The position numbers and the translations under genes were made by a program. Of a DNA stretch of 34,295 nucleotides, positions 22,766 to 29,954 are shown piece after piece (within the stretch, counting starts at the first letter, position 1; every line of letters starts with the position of its first letter). Below the pieces are notes generated by a model. That model made no database searches, was not told the origin of the DNA, and worked only from the letters and a program-made list of their open reading frames with translations. Source of the stretch: Gemmatimonadaceae bacterium. Its GTDB lineage: Bacteria > Gemmatimonadota > Gemmatimonadetes > Gemmatimonadales > Gemmatimonadaceae. Location: the NCBI GenBank assembly GCA_025450035.1, contig JANWIF010000026.1, forward strand, positions 1 through 34,295, written 5' to 3'.

Positions 22766-24145
22766 ATGCGAGATCGCATTTCTTTTGTGTCCGCGCGGCT
22801 GCGAGTGGGGATCGCCGTGTCCCTCTGCGCGCTGGGGGTCGCGGGGTGCGACCACCTACTCCAGGTGCAAGATCCGGACGTCGCGAGCCCCGGCAGCGTT
22901 GCGGGGGCGGACAAGCTGCCCACTCAGTTAGGCGCGGCCATTGGTACCTTCGGAGTCGCCTTTGGCGGCGACGGGTCCGGCGGGAACGAAGGGATCGTCA
23001 ACCTGACTGGACTTCTGACCGATGAGTTCAGCTTCACGGAAACGTTCCCGACGCGCATCGTCATCGACCAACGCAACATGACGAACAACAATGCAACGCT
23101 GTTGCCGATTTTCTTCAACAACGAGCAGGCCCGGGCGGTGGCCGCCTCCGCGTCGGACGCGTACAACCAGTTTGACGCCGCGAATGCCGGTCACTCCCAG
23201 GTGTTGAGCCTGGAGGCGTACACCCAGTTGCTCATGGCCGAGATGTATTGCGGCGCGGTGCCGTTCTCCAAGCAGAACGCCGACGGAACGCAGTCGAACA
23301 CGACGCCGCTCACGACGGTGCAAATGCTGCAAACGTCCATCGCGACGTTCGACTCCGCTATCAGCATTGCGGTGGCGGCGGCCGATGCGCCGCGTGAGTA
23401 CTTGGCCCGCGTGGGCAAGGCGCGCGCGTTGATGGACTTGGGCGGCACCAACATCCAGGCCGCGGATACCGTGGTCACGAACGTGCCCACGGGCTTCACG
23501 TACCAGGTGCTGCACTCCGAGAACACGACGCGTGAAAACAACGGAGTGAATGAACTCGTGTGGCAAGAAGGCCGCTGGAGCGTTGGAGACCACGAAGGTA
23601 TCAACGGACTGAACTTCATCACATCGCACGACCCTCGGGTACGAACCGATTCGCTGGGCAGAGGTTTCGCAACCCGTACCGTGGTTTGGGGGCCGCTGAA
23701 AGACAACACTCGGTCATCGCCGGAAACGGTGGCCAGCGGCGTGGAAGCGCGCCTCATCGAAGCAGAAGCAGCGCTGGATGCTGGAAACTCGAGTGTTTGG
23801 CTTACCGACCTCAATGCGCTGCGTTCCGCTGGGCTTGTGGACTCGACGTTAGCGCCGCTCGTCGATCCTGTTACTCCCGCTGCGCGATTGGCGCTGATGT
23901 TCCGGGAACGCGCGTTCTGGCTGTATGCCACAGGTCACCGCTTGGGTGATCTGCGGCGGTTGGCGCGGTCAGTTGCCGACGGGGGGTATGGCCTTGGGAA
24001 TGAAGCAGTGTTCCCGACTGGGCCGTATGTCTATCGTGGCGCCGTTAGCGGCTCCTACGGCAACAACGTGAACTTCCCGATTCCTCTCGAGGAGGGGAAC
24101 AATCCGGACTTCAACGCCAGCCAGTGCGACCTCACGCTGCCATAG
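22766..24145 (+). CDS. SusD/RagB-family outer-membrane lipoprotein
   Basis: The product (459 residues from this start) begins with a lipoprotein signal ending VAGC (Cys28) and has the helical TPR-like SusD fold. Features are an N-terminal FLxVxDPD-like start (LLQVQDPDVASPG), a mid region of ATxAxVGKARALMDLG type and a C-terminal MFRERAFWLYATGHRLGDLRR, the family's usual ending block. It would be the substrate-binding lid for the adjacent SusC. ATG 22766 gives a compact signal peptide. ATG 22730 overlaps the susC stop (TGATG) and is possible by coupling. GTTAGGC lies right after the stop. Confidence 0.93.
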   Translation: MRDRISFVSARLRVGIAVSLCALGVAGCDHLLQVQDPDVASPGSVAGADKLPTQLGAAIGTFGVAFGGDGSGGNEGIVNLTGLLTDEFSFTETFPTRIVIDQRNMTNNNATLLPIFFNNEQARAVAASASDAYNQFDAANAGHSQVLSLEAYTQLLMAEMYCGAVPFSKQNADGTQSNTTPLTTVQMLQTSIATFDSAISIAVAAADAPREYLARVGKARALMDLGGTNIQAADTVVTNVPTGFTYQVLHSENTTRENNGVNELVWQEGRWSVGDHEGINGLNFITSHDPRVRTDSLGRGFATRTVVWGPLKDNTRSSPETVASGVEARLIEAEAALDAGNSSVWLTDLNALRSAGLVDSTLAPLVDPVTPAARLALMFRERAFWLYATGHRLGDLRRLARSVADGGYGLGNEAVFPTGPYVYRGAVSGSYGNNVNFPIPLEEGNNPDFNASQCDLTLP

Positions 24146-24173
24146 TTAGGCGGTAGCGGGGTTGCTGAAAACG

Positions 24174-24211
24174 AAAAGCGCGGAGGGGCTCGAGCCTCGC
24201 CGCGCTTTTTT
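24174..24211. terminator. Bidirectional rho-independent terminator between susD and the convergent lipoprotein gene
   Basis: AAAAGCGCGG (24174-24183) pairs perfectly with CCGCGCTTTT (24200-24209), with inner AGG/CCT pairs. An A-tract precedes and a T-tract follows, so it can stop transcription from both directions. Confidence 0.88.
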
Positions 24212-24226
24212 CGTGTTGTGCGCGTG

Positions 24227-24670
24227 TCAGGTGGAATCGGGCGCCGTCTTGGTGGTAATGGCGATCACGCCGCCCCCGGAGTTCGTGCCTTCCGTCAACG
24301 CCGCCTGCATGCCGTCGATCATCTGTAACCGCTCGATGGTTCGCGCCGAGATCTCCTGCAACGCCCGCGGGTCTAGCACCCGTGCCCCGTCTATGATGAG
24401 AAGGGGCATGTCCGCCGAGGGAAACAGAATGCTGCTGTGGCCACGGCGATTTCGGATCACGGCGGAGCTGCCGTCGCTGGCTTCGGCGAGATTCATTCGT
24501 CCGCTCCGCGCCACGACATCCCATGCCGTGGCCACCTGCATCTTTGCAATTTCGTCGGCGGTGTAGACTAACGCGCCGTCCGGAGTGAGGGTGGGCTGCG
24601 CCTGATGCGCCGGCCCGCATGCCGCCATCGCCAGCGCCAACGCCGCGCACGACTGACCAAGAGTCCGCAT
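24227..24670 (-). CDS. Solo TonB-receptor plug-domain lipoprotein
   Basis: The 147-residue protein has a lipoprotein signal (ALAMAACG) and then, with no barrel, a TonB-dependent-receptor plug. It includes VIRNRRGHSSILFPSADMPLL (about 70-90, given as a span), IIDGARVLDPRALQEI and a closing MQAALTEGTNSGGGVIAITTK-like strand. The same elements occur in the SusC plug encoded nearby (IIIDGVRVND, NGVIYITTK). ATG 24670 has GGAGG upstream and a proper signal; the longer frame to 24772 does not. It may be a decoy, a regulator, or a partner of a transporter. The domain is visible; the function is not known. Confidence 0.75.
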   Translation of the reverse strand: MRTLGQSCAALALAMAACGPAHQAQPTLTPDGALVYTADEIAKMQVATAWDVVARSGRMNLAEASDGSSAVIRNRRGHSSILFPSADMPLLIIDGARVLDPRALQEISARTIERLQMIDGMQAALTEGTNSGGGVIAITTKTAPDST

Positions 24671-24789
24671 AAACGACCTCCTCGGTCGAAGCCCAACAGA
24701 GGTGATGCCTCCACACTGGGACGCACGGGGAGAGAAGTCAATGGCGGCATCGGCGGCCGGCCGGGCGGCCAAAGTCGTGCGGGATGAAC

Positions 24790-25674
24790 TCAGTCTGGAA
24801 TAGCGCCGGCGGGCAATACGTACGTGAGCGGGTCAACCACCTTGCCGTTCACGTGAATCTCGTAGTGAAGGTGCGGCCCGGTGGAGAGGCCCGTGTTTCC
24901 CACGTTGGCAATCACTTGCCCGCGCTTCACATGCTGGCCAACACGCACGACGATGCGCGAGCAGTGCGCGTACTTGGTCGTGATGCCGCCGCCATGGTCG
25001 ATCTCCATCACGTTGCCGTACCCGTTCTGCACGGTCACCATGGTCACCACGCCGGCGGCCGGCGCGACGATGGGGGCGCCCATAGGAGCGCTGACGTCGA
25101 TGCCTTCGTGCGGTCGCGAGATGTGAAGGATGGGATGGAAGCGCGACCGGCTGAAGGCGCTCGAGAGCCATCCGGCCGTTGGCATGATGGACGGGATGTG
25201 CGACAACCGCTCGGCGTGCTGGGCGAGCGTATCGGAGACTTCGGCGAAGCTGGCGGCCAGGGTATTGGCGCGCTGAATGAGGGCGTCCAGGTTCGGGTGG
25301 TAGGCGACGGCCTCGCGACGAACCTCCGCCGAGTCAGCGCCGTGGTCGCCCAACAAGGGGGAGCTGGAATCGTCGCCGAGTCCGGCCAAGAGGCGGATCT
25401 GCTCGTCGCGACGGGCGATGGTCTGGATGGTATCTAGCAACCCGTCGAGCCGCGCCTGGACTGCGGGTGAAAGGTGACGATCGACGGCGGCAGCGGAGCG
25501 CGGGAAGATGCTCACATGTGCCAGGCTGAGCGCTATGGCGAGGGCGCCAAGGACAGCGGTGGCACCTGCTGCGCGCGTGATACGGCGGAGGGTCGTGGCA
25601 CTCACGGTGATCGTGCGCGCGGACTCGCAGCCGTTCGGAACGAGCATGAGGGTCCAACGGCGTTCGGCGGGCAT
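24790..25674 (-). CDS. M23-family metallopeptidase with N-terminal membrane anchor
   Basis: A 294-residue protein with a basic N-terminus, one membrane helix (about 37-53), a coiled-coil-like periplasmic stretch (about 65-160) and a C-terminal M23 domain. Zinc and catalytic residues are present: H189 and D193 in HEGIDVSAP, H237 (YAHC), H268 and H270 in GPHLHYE. It is thus likely an active peptidoglycan endopeptidase, like MepM or the related cell-elongation hydrolases. Start at 25674 has GAGG at a good distance. It is separated from the upstream minus-strand gene by 98 bases and may have its own promoter. Confidence 0.92.
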   Translation of the reverse strand: MPAERRWTLMLVPNGCESARTITVSATTLRRITRAAGATAVLGALAIALSLAHVSIFPRSAAAVDRHLSPAVQARLDGLLDTIQTIARRDEQIRLLAGLGDDSSSPLLGDHGADSAEVRREAVAYHPNLDALIQRANTLAASFAEVSDTLAQHAERLSHIPSIMPTAGWLSSAFSRSRFHPILHISRPHEGIDVSAPMGAPIVAPAAGVVTMVTVQNGYGNVMEIDHGGGITTKYAHCSRIVVRVGQHVKRGQVIANVGNTGLSTGPHLHYEIHVNGKVVDPLTYVLPAGAIPD

Positions 25675-25739
25675 GATCGACCTCTACTGGCGGGAGGATG
25701 CTTACCGAGGAAGACGCTGTCGACGGAGGGTAGTCACGG

Positions 25740-25760
25740 CCTGAAAACATCTGTTTCAGG
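25740..25760. repeat. Inverted repeat between two minus-strand genes
   Basis: CCTGAAA (25740-25746) and TTTCAGG (25754-25760) are perfect complements around a 7-base loop. It lies in the 98-base gap between the His-rich protein gene and the M23 peptidase gene, both on the minus strand. No U-tract follows, so an operator or processing hairpin is as likely as a terminator. Confidence 0.4.
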
Positions 25761-25772
25761 TCGTGTATCGTG

Positions 25773-26330
25773 CTACGGCATACCGTGATGGTGGTGTCCG
25801 GGCGAATTGACGCGAGCGGAGTCGCCGGTGCGATGGTCCGATGCTTGGAAGGCGAGAAAATCATGCACGGCGCGACGGGCGCTGGAGTCCGTTGTGGTGA
25901 TGCGGATCGCGCCCCCGCGCGGCAAATCGATCACGTCGTAGCGGATGAGCGCGTGGCGCGCGGCCATGATGTCGGTCCCGGGCACACTGCGCGCGTGGAC
26001 GAAGGCCGGGCTGGAAAAGTCGCCGGCGGCGAACGAACGGGCGACCTCGTGCAGGTGCCGCCGGATCTGGGCCGCGCCGGCCGTATCGTTCGTATTGCGC
26101 TGGAGCTCGATCTGGCCGCCGTCGGGTAGGGAGACGAAGTGGTGGTGCGACGTGTATTGGTCCACGCCCATCGCCGTCCGTCCGCGCCGTTGGAGCGCGG
26201 AGAAGGCACCGTCTACCTGAGTGGTGTCGGCGCGCGCGTGGTGGGCGACCGGCGCCGTCTGCGCGCGCACCGGGCGTGATGGCGCGAGCGCGACGAGCAG
26301 CGTCCCGAGCGCGACAATCTGTCTGGTCAT
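25773..26330 (-). CDS. His-rich secreted protein of unknown function
   Basis: The 185-residue product has a signal peptide (cleavage near PVRAQT) and a single compact domain (about 45-165). Recognisable blocks are MGVDQYTSHHHFVSLPDGG, QIRRHLHEVARSFAAGDFSS and IRYDVIDLPRGGAIRITTT. From memory, proteins with these blocks occur in many bacteria without assigned function. His clusters appear near the mature N-terminus (HHARAD), in the SHHHF motif, and at the end (GHHHHGMP), suggesting metal binding. Its ATG overlaps the metG stop (TGATG), so it is translated from the housekeeping operon. The domain is not assigned. Confidence 0.75.
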   Translation of the reverse strand: MTRQIVALGTLLVALAPSRPVRAQTAPVAHHARADTTQVDGAFSALQRRGRTAMGVDQYTSHHHFVSLPDGGQIELQRNTNDTAGAAQIRRHLHEVARSFAAGDFSSPAFVHARSVPGTDIMAARHALIRYDVIDLPRGGAIRITTTDSSARRAVHDFLAFQASDHRTGDSARVNSPGHHHHGMP

Positions 26331-27898
26331 CACGGTGCGGCTCGGCGCACGTCGGTCTCCTCACGCGGAAAGAGACCGGGGCCCTTTTCCACCTTCCACC
26401 TGGATGGATCGACGACAGACATCGTCTCATCGCCCGGCGCGGGCGATGACCAACGCGCTTCGTCCACGTTGCCTGGTGCGCCGAGCTGGCGCCACAACTC
26501 CTGCGCCTTGGTGGGCATGAATGGGGTGATCATGAGTGCGAGTCGGCCAAGCACGCCAGCGAGCGTGGCGAGCGTGAGATCGAGCTCGGGTCGGCGGGCT
26601 GCATCTTTGGCCAACCGCCAAGGCGCCTGCCGATCCACGTACTCGTTGGCCTTGGACACCACGCTCCAGGCTGCGGCGAGCGCTTCGTGGAGCAGGTGTC
26701 CATCCATGGCGGCGACGTACGCCGAGTGCGCCACGGCCAGCCACGGCGCGGCCGCGACCCGCGCTTCGACGTCCACGCTCGGCACCACGCCGTCGCAATA
26801 CTTCTCGATCATCGCGATCGTGCGGCTGGCCAGGTTGCCTAACCCATTGGCCAGGTCGGACGTGTAGCGTTCCGCGAAGCGTTCCCACGAGAAATTGCCG
26901 TCGGCGTCGAACGGGACTTCGCGGAGCAGGAAGTACCGGAACGCATCGGGCCCGAAGCGGTCCACGGCCTCCCGCAGGTCGAGTTTGACGCCGGCGCTCT
27001 TGCTGAACCGCTCGCCGCCGAGGTGCACGAAGCCGTGCGCCCACACGCGCTCCGGGAGCGGGAGCTCGGCGGCCCACAGCATGGCCGGCCAGATCACGCA
27101 GTGAAAGCGCGTGATATCCTTGCCAACGACGTGAAGCTGCGCCGGCCACGTAGCGTGCGACCCCGGAACCCGGGTGGCGGTCCAATAGTTAGGCAGGGCA
27201 TCGAACCACACGTAGGTGGTCTGGAGCTCGCCATCGCTGGTGGGGCGCGGGAACGGGACGCCCCAGGAGAACCGGGACCGGCTGGCGGACACGTCCTCGA
27301 GTCCCTGCTGCAGCAACCCCAGAATCTCGTTGCGCCGCGATTCGGGCTGCACGAACTCGGGGTGCGCGGCGATGTGTGCGCGCAGCCGATCCTGGTATGC
27401 AGTTAGGCGAAAAAACCAATTGCGCTCCTCCACCCAATCGAGCGTGCGGGTGGGGTGGAGCACGCAGTGACCGTCCACGATCTCGGAGTCCTGCTTGAAC
27501 GCTTCGCACCCCACGCAGTACCACCCCTGGTACGACTTCTCGTAGAAGTCATCGGGGTGGCGGTCGAAAATGCGCTCCAGCAATTCGCGAACGCCTTCGC
27601 CGTGCTCCGGCGTGGAGGTGCGGATGAACTGATCATGCGAGATGGACAGCGCGTCCCACATCCGCACGAAGCTTTCGGCGATGCGGTCGGTGAGCTGTTG
27701 TGGCGTTAGGCCGCGCTCGACTGCGGTCTGCGCGACTTTCTGGCCGTGCTCGTCCATGCCGATGAGAAACCAGACGTCGTCGCCCAGGAGGCGATGGTAG
27801 CGCGCGATCGCGTCGGCGCCGATTTTCTCGAAGGCGTGGCCCAAGTGCGGCTCGCCGTTGGCATAGTCGATGGCCGTGGTGATGTAGAATTTCGGCAC
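26330..27898 (-). CDS. metG: Methionyl-tRNA synthetase
   Basis: The 522-residue class I synthetase attaches Met to tRNA-Met. It has the HLGH-type signature (EPHLGHAFEK) near residue 18 and the KMSKS-equivalent RFSKS. The zinc knuckle is C-x2-C...C-x2-H (CVGCEAF...HCVLHP), as in Thermus-type single-knob enzymes. The anticodon-binding helical domain fills the last third. The C-terminal dimerisation domain of longer MetRS forms is absent. Translation starts at GTG 27898. It is preceded by the PSP1 gene by eight bases, the same neighbourhood as yaaT (ricT)-metS in Bacillus, which supports the operon. Confidence 0.96.
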   Translation of the reverse strand: MPKFYITTAIDYANGEPHLGHAFEKIGADAIARYHRLLGDDVWFLIGMDEHGQKVAQTAVERGLTPQQLTDRIAESFVRMWDALSISHDQFIRTSTPEHGEGVRELLERIFDRHPDDFYEKSYQGWYCVGCEAFKQDSEIVDGHCVLHPTRTLDWVEERNWFFRLTAYQDRLRAHIAAHPEFVQPESRRNEILGLLQQGLEDVSASRSRFSWGVPFPRPTSDGELQTTYVWFDALPNYWTATRVPGSHATWPAQLHVVGKDITRFHCVIWPAMLWAAELPLPERVWAHGFVHLGGERFSKSAGVKLDLREAVDRFGPDAFRYFLLREVPFDADGNFSWERFAERYTSDLANGLGNLASRTIAMIEKYCDGVVPSVDVEARVAAAPWLAVAHSAYVAAMDGHLLHEALAAAWSVVSKANEYVDRQAPWRLAKDAARRPELDLTLATLAGVLGRLALMITPFMPTKAQELWRQLGAPGNVDEARWSSPAPGDETMSVVDPSRWKVEKGPGLFPREETDVRRAAP

Positions 27899-27906
27899 GA
27901 GTCGGA

Positions 27907-28995
27907 CTACTTCGCCTCGCCGCCCGGGCGACTGCGACGCCCGCCGCGCCGACCGCGCCGGCGGTGTGGGCGGCGGTCGAGCGCGCGATCGTCACCGGCA
28001 ACCTCCGTGGCGGGCGCGGCATCGGACACGGCGTCGGAGGCGGCGCTGTCCTCGAGTACCTCGTCGATCTCATCATCGGGCGCGACGTCGATACCGTCGT
28101 CCGCGCCAATCACATCGATGGGAGTCGCGTCGTCTTCTTCGCGCACGCCGGCGAGCGGCGACCGGAGCTCCTGTTCCGCTTTGAGCTCGGCGAGGGGAAC
28201 GATGCGCGTCTCACCATCCAGCGCGCGCAGGGTCACGCGGTCGTTGAAGATGTCGTTCGACACGACCTTTTCCTCGCCGCGCGATGTGATGAGCACACGT
28301 CCCTCTTTGGGAAAGCGCTTGCGCGCCTGCGCGTAGAAATCGTGCTCGTAGCGCAGGCAGCACATCAGCCGTCCGCACGCCCCGGAGATCTGCGACGGGT
28401 TGAGCGAGAGGCGCTGGTCCTTGGCCACCTGCAAGTTGACGGGCCGCAGCTCCGGCAGCCACGACGCGGAACAGTACTCGCGGCCGCAGCGGCCGATGCC
28501 GCTCAGGCGCTTGGCCTCGTCGCGCACACCGATCTGCTTGAGCTCGATGCGCGTGCGAAACGCCGCCGCTAGGTCCCGTACCAGCGCGCGAAAATCCACG
28601 CGGCGCTCGGCGGTGAAATAGATGGTCAGCTTGCGCTTGTCCCACTGCCACTCGGCGTCCGACACCTTCATGATCAGGTCGTGCTGCTTGACCTTTTCCC
28701 TCACTTTGCGACGCGTCTCTTCGTCCTGCGCGCGGAGCTCGGCCGCGCGACGTTCGTCGTCGGGAGTGGCGAGGCGCAGCACGCGACGCTGCGGGGGCTC
28801 GGTGCCGCAGCCGTGCGCACATCCACCGCACCGATGCGCGGCGTGCTCGCCCACCGAATGCACGCGACCCAGGTCCTCACCACGATCCGCCTCGACGATG
28901 ACCGGCGCGTGCAGGCGCAGGGCGTCGTCCGCATCCCAGAGGAAGAACTCCTTGCGATTACCCTTGAACGCGACTTCGATCAGGCTACTCGGCAT
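27907..28995 (-). CDS. PSP1-domain protein, RicT (YaaT)-like
   Basis: The 362-residue protein has the PSP1 domain (about 100-265) with Cys motifs GRCGREYC and CGRLMCCLRYE, which in Bacillus RicT take part in Fe-S clusters of the RicAFT (Y-) complex that directs RNase Y. Near the N-terminus there is an additional C56-x2-C59-x3-C63 cluster (RCGGCAHGC). The C-terminal about 75 residues are low complexity, first acidic, then Arg/Gly-rich (RRRGRRGGRR). ATG 28995 is chosen over 29022 because MPSSLIEVAFKG is the usual start. It overlaps accA by 11 bases. Role in RNA processing is inferred from family and from the metG context. Confidence 0.9.
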   Translation of the reverse strand: MPSSLIEVAFKGNRKEFFLWDADDALRLHAPVIVEADRGEDLGRVHSVGEHAAHRCGGCAHGCGTEPPQRRVLRLATPDDERRAAELRAQDEETRRKVREKVKQHDLIMKVSDAEWQWDKRKLTIYFTAERRVDFRALVRDLAAAFRTRIELKQIGVRDEAKRLSGIGRCGREYCSASWLPELRPVNLQVAKDQRLSLNPSQISGACGRLMCCLRYEHDFYAQARKRFPKEGRVLITSRGEEKVVSNDIFNDRVTLRALDGETRIVPLAELKAEQELRSPLAGVREEDDATPIDVIGADDGIDVAPDDEIDEVLEDSAASDAVSDAAPATEVAGDDRALDRRPHRRRGRRGGRRSRPGGEAK

Positions 28996-29953
28996 ACTGT
29001 CCCATGGCGAGAAACTTTTCACGGCGCCGGCGTACCAGCTTGTCCGGCTTGTAGCGGCCTAACTCATCGAGCGTGCGGATGAGGGCCTGCTGCACGGACC
29101 GCGCGGCCGCTTCGTGGTTGGCGTGCGCGCCGCCCACGGGCTCGGGGATGATCTCGTCGATCACACCGAGCTCCTGCAAGTCCTGCGCGGTGATGCGCAG
29201 CGCCGATGCGGCACGCTCCTTCATCTCCTGGCTCTTCCCATCCTTCCACAGAATCGCCGCACACCCTTCGACGGTGATGACGGAGTATACCGCATTCTCC
29301 ATCATGAGAACGCGATCGGCGACGCCGAGCGCGAGTGCACCGCCGGATCCGCCCTCGCCGATCACCGTGGCCACGATCGGCACCTCGAGGCGGCTCATCT
29401 CGAACAGGTTGCGCGCGATGGCCTCCGACTGGCCGCGCTCTTCGGCACCGAGTCCGGCCCACGCGCCGGGCGTGTCGATGAACGTGATGACCGGCACCTG
29501 AAATTTCTCGGCGAGCTTCATCAGACGCAGCGCTCTCCGGTAGCCCTCGGGGTGCGGCATGCCGAAGTTGCGCTTGAGATTCTCCTTGGTATCGCGGCCC
29601 CGTTGTTGGCCGATGACCATGACCGTTTCGCCTTCCAGGCGCGCCCAACCGCCGGTGATGGCGGGATCCTCACGATACAGCCGGTCGCCATGCAACTCGA
29701 TGAAGTCGGTGAATGCCAACTGCAGATAGTCGAGCGTGAAGGGGCGCTTGCTGTTGCGCGCTACCTGCACGCGTTGGAGTGGCGAGAGGTTCTTGTACAC
29801 CTCGGCGCGCAGCTCGTCGAGCTTGCGCTCCAGCGGTGCGATTGCGTCGGTGACGCTGGGTTGCCGCTTGTCGGCGGTTTTTTTCAGCTCATCGATTTGC
29901 CGTTCCAGTTCCGCGATCGGCTTCTCGAACTCCATGGTCGTCGAGCTTGCCAT
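28985..29953 (-). CDS. accA: Acetyl-CoA carboxylase carboxyltransferase subunit alpha
   Basis: The 322-residue protein transfers the carboxyl group from biotin carrier protein to acetyl-CoA together with AccD, the committed step of fatty-acid synthesis. Helical N-terminus (about 8-60), then a crotonase-fold core with ELHGDRLYREDPAITGG, FGMPHPEGYRRALRLMKLAEKF, FIDTPGAWAGLGAEERGQ and IGEGGSGGALALGVADRVLM. These are standard AccA blocks, and the length matches E. coli AccA (319). It starts one base after the dnaE stop. No accD is in the window. Confidence 0.97.
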   Translation of the reverse strand: MASSTTMEFEKPIAELERQIDELKKTADKRQPSVTDAIAPLERKLDELRAEVYKNLSPLQRVQVARNSKRPFTLDYLQLAFTDFIELHGDRLYREDPAITGGWARLEGETVMVIGQQRGRDTKENLKRNFGMPHPEGYRRALRLMKLAEKFQVPVITFIDTPGAWAGLGAEERGQSEAIARNLFEMSRLEVPIVATVIGEGGSGGALALGVADRVLMMENAVYSVITVEGCAAILWKDGKSQEMKERAASALRITAQDLQELGVIDEIIPEPVGGAHANHEAAARSVQQALIRTLDELGRYKPDKLVRRRREKFLAMGQYAE

Positions 29954-29954
29954 G

